NCBI RefSeq assembly: GCF_003330725.1
Contig: NZ_CP030840.1
Span: 3,534,001-3,598,000, forward strand
Source: Acidisarcina polymorpha
GTDB taxonomy: Bacteria; Acidobacteriota; Terriglobia; Terriglobales; Acidobacteriaceae
Direction: 5' to 3'
DNA length: 64,000 bases
The notes below the pieces were generated by a model that saw only the letters and a program-made list of their open reading frames with translations, ran no database searches and had not been told where the DNA came from. The position numbers and the translations under genes are program-made. The stretch's first letter is position 1, and every line of letters starts with the position of its first letter. This document shows, piece after piece, positions 45,182-53,433 of the stretch.

Positions 45182-45455
45182 TCAGACCTTACTGCATTCG
45201 ACCAGAGGGCTTGCAGCATGAGCTCGGGACAGCTTGTCAGTGTCGACCTTGATCGGCCGGACCGCAAAGCGGGTGCTTTGCTTGATCTCCTGCAGAATTG
45301 ACTGGCCTGATGCTTTGTCTTCGATCAGGATGATTCCAGGTTTCCACTCTGCAGCCAAGATTGCCACTTGGCGCTTTAACTCAGGGAAATTCAACCCGTT
45401 TCTTGTAACGATGAAGGAGGTAAAAGCCGTCTTGAGCTTCTCCCCTGGAGATACC
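45182..45455 (-). pseudogene. Phage terminase large subunit, C-terminal nuclease-domain remnant
   Basis: Reading leftward: AQDGFYLLHRYKKRVEFP, a frameshift near 45394, then PELKRQVAILAAEWKPGIIL, IEDKASGQSILQEIKQSTRF and VDTDKLSRAHAASPLVECSK. DGFYLLHV-RKRVEFPELKR, (V/I)LIEDKASGQSL and DK.SRA.AVSP are hallmarks of the terminase RNase H-like nuclease. The part that should precede it is found next door on the opposite strand. Confidence 0.8.
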
Positions 45456-45645
45456 CAAACTCAAACGAGTGATTCAAAGCTGGGACACGGCATATAAGTT
45501 GGGCACAGAGAACGATTACACGAACGCTTCCACCTGGCCGACTGATAACAATATGGAAATGACCATGCGCCACAGCTTCCATCCTCTTGAGAATGGCGAT
45601 CTGGCTTTCAGGATGCTGATGCACGCGTACGCGATCGCATCCTGA
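45455..45645 (+). pseudogene. Terminase nuclease-domain segment in inverted orientation
   Basis: Plus-strand frame: PKLKRVIQSWDTAYKLGTEN, DYTNASTWPTDNNNMEMTMR. RVIQSWDTA-K----NDY--C-TW is the first strand and catalytic Asp of the terminase nuclease, which normally comes immediately before DGFYLL. Here the two pieces are adjacent but head to head, which needs an inversion with a breakpoint near 45450. After STW the sequence no longer resembles terminase. Confidence 0.65.
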
Positions 45646-45652
45646 TCTTCCA

Positions 45653-45925
45653 TCAGTCGCAGCGGTGTACCTCGCGGCCGCGCTCCGTCGTCTCGAGGAT
45701 CCACGTGGTAACGCACTTCGAGCAAATGCCTGATTCGGATTCTGACGCATGTTGTTCGTCCCTCTCGACTTCAGGGGTCACCTTTGGACGAATCTCTTTC
45801 TTGCCCTGCAGGACATTGGCAAATACCTCGCCTATGGGTATATAGGATTCTGCGTGCTCTCTTCTGTAGACCTCTTCCTCGCGGGCGATTGCGGCTTGCT
45901 GCAGAGAACGTTTTCGGCTTGTCAT
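45653..45925 (-). CDS. 90-residue hypothetical protein with C-terminal Cys/His motif
   Basis: From ATG 45925 the product starts MTSRKRSLQQAAIAREEEVY (helical, highly charged), continues SYIPIGEVFANVLQGKKEIR and ends with ICSKCVTTWILETTERGREV, HRCD. CSKC with a later HRC could bind one zinc. The charged N-terminus suggests a nucleic-acid or phage packaging role, unproven. The ribosome-binding site is weak. It precedes the terminase relic on the same strand, where a small terminase subunit or accessory gene might lie. Confidence 0.5.
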   Translation of the reverse strand: MTSRKRSLQQAAIAREEEVYRREHAESYIPIGEVFANVLQGKKEIRPKVTPEVERDEQHASESESGICSKCVTTWILETTERGREVHRCD

Positions 45926-46025
45926 CTTCGCCAAGAGCCAATCACCGATTGCTCGTCTCTCTACGGGCTTGGGGAAGAAAATTCCGACACGCGTATGCGC
46001 CGCCTCGTAATCCGATAAATGCGAT

Positions 46026-46481
<456 letters not shown>

Positions 46482-46627
46482 AAGAAAGGAGCTCAATTGA
46501 TGTCTGTTGCTACTGAGATATGCTGAGTTATATAAATCATTGATTTACGTCGGGATTACGGCTCCCTCGACTGATGCTGATTACTCCTGATATGTGCTTA
46601 GGGTCCCCGCTAAATCCCCCACAGTTT

Positions 46628-48136
46628 TCAGGCCGCCGGGTTCGGGGTGGGGGGTGTCTCCTCCGTCGAGTTGGGGCGGTTTGATCGAATGGGAATTCCG
46701 CTAATAAGGCCCTGATATTCTGTGAGGCGTTTGCCGAGAATCACCACGCCCCTGGACGTGATCTCGTACTCGCGAATATCCTTGGCGTGATTTCCACCCC
46801 GCATCTTGATTACCACCATGATCTTGCGCAGTTGACCATCGATGGATACGTACCGCAGTCGAATGATGTCATCAGTGAGGAAAGAAATTGAATAGGTGCT
46901 GAAGGGGAATTCCGTGAAAGACTCATCCACTTCAACTGTGCTTAGAATCGTTACCCCGATCCCAGTCAAAGCGAAGATCATACGGTAAAGCGATTCGCGA
47001 AAGTCGGCGCGGAAGCCGGGCGACAGAGCCATTTCAAAGCCGGCAAGGGAATCGATTACCAGACGCTTGGCGCCGATCTTCCGCACCGCATCGAGAATCG
47101 AGTGCATGGTTTCATCTACAGAGAGATCCAGGGGGCGCAAATAGAGGATTGTCAGTTTCCCGTCTTTCTGCGGCGTCTCCAGATCCAATCCCAGACTGGC
47201 GGCCCGCTCCACATATGCTTGGGGGCGCTCTTCGAAGACCGCCACAATTCCCGGTTCTCCCTGCCGTATGCCCTCCGAAATGAATTGGGTTGCGAGGACA
47301 GATTTCCCGGTACCCGAAGAACCTGCTACGAGGACGCTGTCGCCTTCGCGCACGCCACCATCCAGCATCGCGTCCAGTTCCGGAACCCCGAAGGAGAGGC
47401 GCCGATCGCCGGGCGGATTCCTCTTGCGCGCGGTCAACCCAAAGGTGCGTGAGAAGGCCTGCACCCCGGCATCGGTTATCCGAAAGGTGTGCAGTCCTGG
47501 CACGGAATCCTGACCGCGCAGTTTGATGATCTGCAACTTCCGCACAATTGAATTGCGCTCCGGCGTTTGGCGCAGCCAGAACAGACCATCGGCCACGGTG
47601 AAGATGGGATTGTCGCGTAGCTCCTCCTCCGCGTATTCACCAATTAGGAAGGTTGTAGCTTGCCAGCTAGCCAGATAAAGGGCCAGCCGTTGGATGAAGG
47701 ATTGCAGGTCCATGTCGCTTTCCGGCTTCCGCACCATGGTCCGGAACTAGTCTACAACCACGACGGCGGGGTTAGACTTTTCAACTTCCTTGGTAATCTC
47801 CTCCAGGACCGCGCCCAGGTCCTTCTCCAGGACAACCTGACTCAGGTTGATAAAGCGAATGGAGCCGGGCAGCATGGCCGGATCGAAGAACGTGTACTGC
47901 TGCTGGTATCGCAGCATTTTTATGGCTGATTCGCCTAGTACCGTGAAATAGAGGGCAGGACGTTCAGGGGTGGCGTTGGCAAAGACGAACTGGTGTGCCA
48001 GCGTCGTCTTCCCGCTTCCGGGTGCACCCGCGATGATGTTGAATGAAAATTCCGGGAGACCACCACCCACAATCTGGTCGAGGCCCGGAACTCCGGTGGG
48101 TAGTTGGTTGATCTTCACTTTGTCTTGGGTATTCAC
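46628..48136 (-). pseudogene. KaiC-like two-domain RecA-fold ATPase gene split by an amber codon
   Basis: A GTG at 48136 after GGGAGAAAAGC opens the first domain (TGVPGLDQIVGGGLPEFSFN, Walker A GAPGSGKTTLA, Walker B VVVVD). A TAG at 47747-47749 then stops it. Without the stop the same frame continues FRTMVRKPESDMDLQSFIQR to 46628, with the second Walker A (GSSGTGKSVLA), a second Walker B (RLVIDSLAGFEMAL) and a Pro-rich tail. Full length would be about 502 residues, close to KaiC. A 369-residue second-domain protein could start at ATG 47737. Family members are clock or signalling ATPases; no KaiA/KaiB is present. It overlaps the upstream gene by GTGA. Confidence 0.85.
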
Positions 48137-48588
48137 GCTTTTCTCCCGTTCTCGGAATTGCAATCGTCAAGGGCTGTGTCGGGCCAGGTAACCCGGAGAA
48201 GGCTTAACGTTAGAGCTTCGCCCAGGAAGATTAGCAGCAAACCGAGCAGGCGGGAGATGAGAATGATTCCTCCCCCGCCAGCCGCACACTCGGCAGCCCG
48301 ATCCCTGTCGGTGTCTATTTGATGTTCAATCTCGCTTAGGCCCTCTAATGCTCCATCGGCGGAGATCCGAGCTGCAGCAAGACTGGGAGCTTCCATCCTG
48401 GCCAACGCCAAGGCACGAGAAGCCAGCGACTGAAAACCCGCAATTCCAGCGAACTCACCGAGGCCCTGGCGCAGCTTTTCATAGACGCGAAGGGTCGGAG
48501 ACGCGCTTGGCTCGGAGGTCTCGCCCGCACCGGCTTCATACATGAGAAGTCGATGGGCTAAGTCTCGCATTTCTGGGGTAGCCGTCAT
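48133..48588 (-). CDS. KaiC-neighbour protein of unknown family (paralogue A)
   Basis: From ATG 48588 the product has 151 residues. It begins MTATPEMRDLAHRLLMYEAG, has VYEKLRQGLGEFAGIAGFQS and LASRALALARMEAPSL, then a Gly-rich hinge and a hydrophobic helix (GIILISRLLGLLLIFLGEAL). All these blocks recur in order in the gene at 48739. Its stop overlaps the GTG of the KaiC-like gene (GTGA), implying coupled translation and a common job. Short cytoplasmic helical domain plus membrane anchor is the inferred layout. Confidence 0.75.
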   Translation of the reverse strand: MTATPEMRDLAHRLLMYEAGAGETSEPSASPTLRVYEKLRQGLGEFAGIAGFQSLASRALALARMEAPSLAAARISADGALEGLSEIEHQIDTDRDRAAECAAGGGGIILISRLLGLLLIFLGEALTLSLLRVTWPDTALDDCNSENGRKA

Positions 48589-48738
48589 GTTTAACCAAGC
48601 ATCGTTCAAATGAGCAGATTGCAATTGCCGTTACACGCTTTGTTAGAGGATCAGGCGGCAATTCTGTCCTTTGGCGAGCGCCCTAGCGGGTGTGATCTTC
48701 GACATCCAGAGTCGCGTTGGGGTAGCGCCGGCAGAATC

Positions 48739-49413
48739 TCAATTCATGTAGCGATCGGTTTGTAGGTCAGGCAACTCGTCCTGGGGACCGCCAGCTTTGC
48801 TTCGGATAAGAGTGAAAACGTCGAGAACCGCGGCAATACTGCGAATGTTCCCCGCAACACTCACCAGCCCATCTTCCATGCCTGCATGCTTATCCGCCAG
48901 GGTTTCAATACGTGCGCTCACCTTCCGCAGCCGGTCAATCTCCACCAGAAGGTCGTTGAATGCCGCAGCTATTGCTGGTCCGTCGGACTCAAAGTTTGTC
49001 GTGGCCGACTCTGTCCCCAGGTCGACCTGAAGGCGTAAATCCTCGATCAAACCTAGCGTTGTTGCCTCGCCAAGGAAGGTCAGAAAGAGCCCGAGCAGCT
49101 GCGCAATCAGAATCATTCCGGCTTCGCCATCATCCGCCTCCCCGTGGCCTTCAATCTCGCCGAGACCGCTCAATCCTCCATTCGCCGTTACCTGCACGGT
49201 GTTGAGGTCAGGGGACTCCGATCTTGCCAGAGCCAAGGCACGAGAAGCGAGCGCCTGAAAACCATCAACGCCGACGGTTGCGCTGAGTTGCCGGCGCAGC
49301 CTCTCATAAACGCGCACGGTGGCGGGTTCAAATTGCAAAATGGATGCACCTGTATCGGCCTCGCAAGCAACGAGGCTGCGGGCCAAATCACGCGTTTTTT
49401 GTGGAGAAGGCAT
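48739..49413 (-). CDS. KaiC-neighbour protein of unknown family (paralogue B, longer)
   Basis: From ATG 49413, 224 residues. The first 130 match paralogue A: KTRDLARSLVACEADTGASI, VRVYERLRRQLSATVGVDGF, LASRALALARSESPDL, GGLSGLGEIEGHGEAD and MILIAQLLGLFLTFLGEATT. A longer C-terminal part adds a helical region (AFNDLLVEIDRLRKVSARIE) that could be a coiled coil. It is first in the leftward group B, A, KaiC-like. No known domain recognised. Confidence 0.75.
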   Translation of the reverse strand: MPSPQKTRDLARSLVACEADTGASILQFEPATVRVYERLRRQLSATVGVDGFQALASRALALARSESPDLNTVQVTANGGLSGLGEIEGHGEADDGEAGMILIAQLLGLFLTFLGEATTLGLIEDLRLQVDLGTESATTNFESDGPAIAAAFNDLLVEIDRLRKVSARIETLADKHAGMEDGLVSVAGNIRSIAAVLDVFTLIRSKAGGPQDELPDLQTDRYMN

Positions 49414-49721
49414 CGTTTCGGTTCTTTGTTTACAAGCTACGTTCGCCTTGAGCATAAAGCATTATCCCGACACGGTTCATCGTACTCAATTCAACGTGTT
49501 GCAATCCAAAGATAATTGAAACATTTCTGAAGGATGAGCAAACTTGAACGGGTTGTCCCGCTGCCGGGGAATCCGTAGGGTGCAAGGACTGCTCGTTTGA
49601 AGGGAGAAGGTCCAGCTTGACCCCGACTGCAACGGATGATTACCCACCTCCTCCTTTACTAAAATGCTTTTTATACCCCCCGCGCAACCCTCACCAATCA
49701 CCCCTCACGGGCCGCAACAGT
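49414..49721. other. Intergenic region upstream of the KaiC-type group
   Basis: The 308-bp gap must hold the promoter of the leftward KaiC-type group. No gene is recognised. Confidence 0.4.
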
Positions 49722-49983
49722 AAGTAGGCCTTCTAAGGTTGAACTTGAAAAGCCACGATTCGATGCCGCCGCTTTCCTTGCGAACGCCGGCGTGGGGAGA
49801 AGAATCATCCGATTGGGGCCGAAGAAAGCGCTCCTTTCGCAGGGAGAACCCGTGGACTCGCTCTTTTGTCTTCAGAATGGTCGCGCAAAGGTCACTGTAG
49901 TTTCTCCAGCGGAATGCTACTCCTCTTTGCCTCCCTCCCCTCTATCAGGAGATGGCAGCGGATTTGCAATTGTTTGTTGTTGA
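49722..49983 (+). pseudogene. Crp/Fnr-type cyclic-nucleotide-binding regulator, N-terminal remnant
   Basis: The frame reads KPRFDAAAFLANAGVGRRII, GPKKALLSQGEPVDSLFCLQ and NGRAKVTVVSP, the first strands of the cNMP-binding barrel (..F..G......G......Y.I..G..K......). After VVSP the frame is lost, and SGMLLLFASLPSI in another frame may be the continuation. The rest of the barrel and the helix-turn-helix are missing. Confidence 0.65.
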
Positions 49984-50068
49984 AGGACTGGCGAACGTCA
50001 CCGCTAGTGAACCATATCTCCACGGTTCTAGATGGGACGACGGCGTCGAATTGCATCGGCGATGTCTG

Positions 50069-50392
50069 TCAGCATTCGATTGTGCCGGAGAGGGTTCCGA
50101 GATGGTTGAGCAGGTCTGCCTTAACCAAGGTGACGCCGGGGTCCTTGAGGTCAAAGCGAACCGGCATGTCTTCGATCATGGTGCTCCGTCCATTTACCGT
50201 GATCGAAACATGCTCAGCGATCGCGGCTATCAGGTCGCGTTTGGTCTGCTCCGCGATGTGCTTTGCGCTCTCGGCGGTATAGGCCTCTACTCTGGCGAGG
50301 TCTTCCTTGCTCGGCGCCTTCCAAGCGAAGTAAGCCGCGATGATCGCAGCGACCATGGCCACGCCAGCGACAATGAAGTTTGCAATGTCCAT
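50069..50392 (-). CDS. Small membrane-anchored hypothetical protein
   Basis: From ATG 50392, 107 residues. One N-terminal membrane helix (IANFIVAGVAMVAAIIAAYF) is followed by a helical stretch (PSKEDLARVEAYTAESAKHI) and a beta-like tail (VSITVNGRSTMIEDMPVRFD, LKDPGVTLVKADLLNHLG). A soluble domain facing the cytoplasm or periplasm is inferred. No family recognised. A longer frame to 50488 would place the helix internally and is less likely. Confidence 0.55.
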   Translation of the reverse strand: MDIANFIVAGVAMVAAIIAAYFAWKAPSKEDLARVEAYTAESAKHIAEQTKRDLIAAIAEHVSITVNGRSTMIEDMPVRFDLKDPGVTLVKADLLNHLGTLSGTIEC

Positions 50393-50535
50393 GCGGGTAA
50401 GATTATCCCATGGCCACCGATCTGGACGCTTCCCAAACGCATGCACAGGACGCCCTGAACCTTGGCAACCCTCGCAAGATCTAGCCACTTGTGGCGGAGC
50501 GGATTAGGGGACTCCGGCCCTGATATCGTTTTGGA

Positions 50536-51045
50536 ATGTACGATACGTCGCTACCATCGACCCCAGAGCCGTGGATTACCCATGCGAACTTCTTGATTTC
50601 CGCCATACTGCTGATTCCCGCCATTGGGAATTTCCTCATGGCCATCGCCAAGGAACGAGGAAAGGCAGCAAGGGCTGCGAGAATCGTCAAAGACAACAAA
50701 ATGCGAGCTGACGTCTTGCAGGCGATGCTCTCGATCAGAGAAAAGGTCCTTCAGGGGGATCAGTTGGCCGAAGCAAAGGCAGACGCTCTCGGCAAGGTAG
50801 AGGGTATCGAACGACAAATGAGAAATGGTCTATCCGCAAACGCGACTAAGAACTTCTCCGTGCCTGTGATAGGAGTGCCAAAATGGAGGGTCACATTGGC
50901 TCTGTATAAGCCGGTCACCGAGGACCGAGCGAAAAGCATAATCATGCGCGTGGTGTTTCTTTATAGCCTTCTGGTTTTGTTTGCGGCAATGTTCATGGCG
51001 ATATTCTCGTCGCACCCATCGACGATCTCGGCATTCTGGTACTGA
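50536..51045 (+). CDS. Hypothetical protein with two membrane helices and a helical middle
   Basis: A 169-residue product. Helix 1 (ITHANFLISAILLIPAIGNF) and helix 2 near the C-terminus (VVFLYSLLVLFAAMFMAIFS) bracket a charged, helical loop (KERGKAARAARIVKDNKMRA, REKVLQGDQLAEAKADALGK). The layout suits a small membrane protein with a cytoplasmic coiled coil. No family recognised. It is complete and has a normal composition. Confidence 0.6.
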   Translation: MYDTSLPSTPEPWITHANFLISAILLIPAIGNFLMAIAKERGKAARAARIVKDNKMRADVLQAMLSIREKVLQGDQLAEAKADALGKVEGIERQMRNGLSANATKNFSVPVIGVPKWRVTLALYKPVTEDRAKSIIMRVVFLYSLLVLFAAMFMAIFSSHPSTISAFWY

Positions 51046-51048
51046 ACG

Positions 51049-51478
51049 TCGGTTCAACGGAGCGTTCGGAAAGGCTGCCTATGGCTGGCTTGGCGCGCGC
51101 CTTGGTCTTCTCACAACCGTACTAACGACTGAGGTTGGCACGACGGCAGCCATGTTGACGGTGCTAGCCTTGCATCTTGGACCCACCTTGGGGTTGCTGC
51201 CGATCTTGGGAGTAATGCTCAACGGTACGTCTTCCGTGCTGTACGGGACCGTCCCTGAACTTATAACCACTAAACGACTCGAGCGAGCCTTCGCGATTTT
51301 CTACACGGGCATTCTTGGCTCAAGCGCGCTTTCTCCTGTGCTTTACGGATGGCTCGCTGATGCGGCAGGGCAGGTCAGGGCCACCGCCGCAGCCGCCATA
51401 ACGGCCCTCGCAGTCGTACCGCTCATGCTCCTCTTGTCACCCCGGCTGGCACGATCCGCGAACCCCCAGAACCCTTAA
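51049..51478 (+). pseudogene. MFS transporter C-terminal fragment
   Basis: The frame contains KAAYGWLGARLGLLTTVLTT, LHLGPTLGLLPILGVMLNGT, YGTVPELITTKRLERAFAIF and YGWLADAAGQVRATAAAAIT. These are the last four or five helices of a major facilitator, with the GxLAD loop and a final helix ending in Arg. No start and no first half are present; the sequence begins just after the stop of the previous gene. Confidence 0.7.
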
Positions 51479-51520
51479 GATCTCCGCCGAATGTTTAGAC
51501 CATTGCTGGGCCGCACCATT

Positions 51521-51560
51521 AAGGAAGGTGAGCGTCTGCGAAGGAAGGTGAGCGTCTGCG
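51521..51560. repeat. Perfect 20-bp tandem duplication
   Basis: AAGGAAGGTGAGCGTCTGCG occurs twice in a row, in a non-coding stretch between the MFS fragment and the gene at 51734. It is probably a slippage duplication. Confidence 0.9.
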
Positions 51561-51733
51561 CTTGTGCATCGGGACCCGCAGGTGCGCAACCGGACCCATT
51601 TAAGTACCGCTAAGCAAAGGCCGTTGCATTGGCGCAGACCGCTTCACCATCAAAATCTGCTTGCAATCAGGCGACAGACCATACATAGTGACCTTTATAA
51701 GAAAAGCGTCTAAGAACATATTGGAAAGGAACT

Positions 51734-51973
51734 TTGTTGCGACAGATACTCCAGGCTGTAATGTTTTCTCTGCTCGGGCTACAGATCGTAGCCATCCTCT
51801 GTGCAACTTCCCAACCCGCATATGCATACGTTGACCCGGGTTCCGGACTGCTTGCATTTCAAATGATTGGCACTACATTTGCAGGAGTGATCTTTGTCAT
51901 TCGCAAGCGGCTTCGGCGTCTGTTACAAACCAGATTCTCGCGGGCTAAGGTTGAGCGCGTTGTACCCAAATGA
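51734..51973 (+). CDS. Short membrane protein with YVDPGSG motif
   Basis: A TTG start (51734, or 51737) follows GGAAAGGA. The 79-residue product has a signal-like helix (AVMFSLLGLQIVAILCATSQ), then the motif AYVDPGSGLLAFQMIGTTFA, a second helix (AGVIFVIRKRLRR) and a basic tail. The DPGSG motif after a signal occurs in a known short-protein family of bacteria (family knowledge, role unknown to me). It overlaps the next gene and is followed by a methyltransferase and a sulfatase-fold protein. Confidence 0.7.
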   Translation: MLRQILQAVMFSLLGLQIVAILCATSQPAYAYVDPGSGLLAFQMIGTTFAGVIFVIRKRLRRLLQTRFSRAKVERVVPK

Positions 51974-53348
51974 GCCCCCTCCGGAAAGCTCCGCAGGAAC
52001 CTTCCGCGATCCTGCAGGTCGACTTTATGAGCATGATGGACGCATTTTGCGCGAGGTCTACGCCCACTGTGCGCCATTGGTGCTGGCGCAGCTCCAATCG
52101 CCGCTTGTACAACGCTGGATTGAACAACGCCGCATGGTTGCGACGCGGGTGCTGTCCTTTGAACCCGGCAGATCGGCTTTCCTTGAGCATGACCGTATCT
52201 TCTTTCCTTCCTATCCCTGGGAGTGGACTCCTGGCCAATGGATGGAGTCGGCTTCGCTCACACTCGAACTCTGCCAAGAAGCGATCGCCGGCGGTTTGAT
52301 TCTTAAAGATGCGACGCCACTGAACATTCTTTTCTCCGGTCCGGTCCCAATGCTGGTGGATGTGCTGTCACTTGAAGAGCGCGATCCACAGAACCCGCTT
52401 TGGATTGCCTACGGACAGTTCGTAAGGACCTTCCTGCTGCCGCTTTGCGCATACGTTTATCTCGGGTGGCCTTTGTCCGCCACACTGCAGCGTCGCGATG
52501 GATACGAGCCGTACGACTTAGCTCCCTTTCTCCCTCGACTCGGTCGTTGGCGTAATCCCCTCCGCTCCCTGGTCACCCTCCCATGCCTGCTGGAGAGAAA
52601 TGCCAACGCTGGGCGCCCCCAGAAGCAAGTCTCTGGGGAGCTATCAACGTTCGCCCTTCACCGCCTGCTGCGCTCCACGCGCAAGTTACTGCTAGCTTTG
52701 ACTCCTGTGCCGCGCTCCTCGCGATGGAGTGCTTACACTGAGACAGCTTCGCACTACAGTTTCTCCGATGATGGCGCGAAGCAGGCATTTGTCCGTAGGT
52801 CGCTCGACCGCATCCAGCCCGCCCGCGTTCTCGATGTGGGCGCCAATACCGGTGAATATTCGCGCATCGCGGCCGCGAGTGGCGCCGATGTAGTGGCTTG
52901 GGACACTGACGTACAAGCTGCCGATTTGAATTGGCAAACTGCGCGTCGCGACAGCTTGCGCATTCTTCCCATCGTTGCCGACTTTGCTCGACCTACCCCA
53001 GCGGTTGGTTGGCAAAATCGCGAGTGTCCCAGCCTGCTCGACAGGGCCAAAGGTCGATTCGACTGTGTCCTAATGTTGGGCATACTGCATCATCTTCTAC
53101 TTGCCGACCAGATTCCGCTTCATGCCATCCTTGAACAGCTCTCAGGTCTTACCAAGCGCTGGGCGATTCTCGAATGGATACCGAAAGAGGACTCGCAATT
53201 TGATGGGTTATGCCGTGGGCGCCAGGAACTCTATGCCCACTTGGATGAAGGGTTCTTCATTAAGACACTGTCCAGCAGATTCTCGTTGCGCGATCGTTGT
53301 CACCTCCCGAATGGCCGCACGCTGTGGCTGCTGGAGGCGACCGCTTGA
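51951..53348 (+). CDS. Two-domain protein: kinase-like N-terminus and class I SAM methyltransferase
   Basis: The frame is open from 51894; a TTG at 51951 is a possible start giving about 465 residues, but no start is well supported. The N-terminal half carries GGLILKDATPLNILFSG and VPMLVDVLSLEERD, reminiscent of the D-x4-N and D motifs of aminoglycoside-phosphotransferase-like folds. The C-terminal half is a SAM methyltransferase: ARVLDVGANTGEYSRIAAAS, VVAWDTDVQAADLN, FDCVLMLGILHHLL and WAILEWIPKEDSQF. It overlaps the preceding gene and is close to the sulfatase-fold gene; the three probably form a unit acting at the envelope. Substrate unknown. Confidence 0.8.
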   Translation: MSALYPNEPPPESSAGTFRDPAGRLYEHDGRILREVYAHCAPLVLAQLQSPLVQRWIEQRRMVATRVLSFEPGRSAFLEHDRIFFPSYPWEWTPGQWMESASLTLELCQEAIAGGLILKDATPLNILFSGPVPMLVDVLSLEERDPQNPLWIAYGQFVRTFLLPLCAYVYLGWPLSATLQRRDGYEPYDLAPFLPRLGRWRNPLRSLVTLPCLLERNANAGRPQKQVSGELSTFALHRLLRSTRKLLLALTPVPRSSRWSAYTETASHYSFSDDGAKQAFVRRSLDRIQPARVLDVGANTGEYSRIAAASGADVVAWDTDVQAADLNWQTARRDSLRILPIVADFARPTPAVGWQNRECPSLLDRAKGRFDCVLMLGILHHLLLADQIPLHAILEQLSGLTKRWAILEWIPKEDSQFDGLCRGRQELYAHLDEGFFIKTLSSRFSLRDRCHLPNGRTLWLLEATA

Positions 53349-53433
53349 ACAAACGACGATATTGGAAGGAGTTGGCTTGGTGTTGTTCTTCGCACAGAAC
53401 AGGACGAGCCATACACCCTGTGGCTCATCAAAA

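Noticed and set aside
47747-47749. Amber codon as a programmed read-through or pyrrolysine site
   Set aside because: No pyrrolysine genes or read-through context are visible; a nonsense mutation is simpler.
53101-53433. N-terminal extension of the sulfatase-fold gene
   Set aside because: The open frame overlaps the methyltransferase gene and is not protein-like; the membrane protein begins cleanly at 53434.
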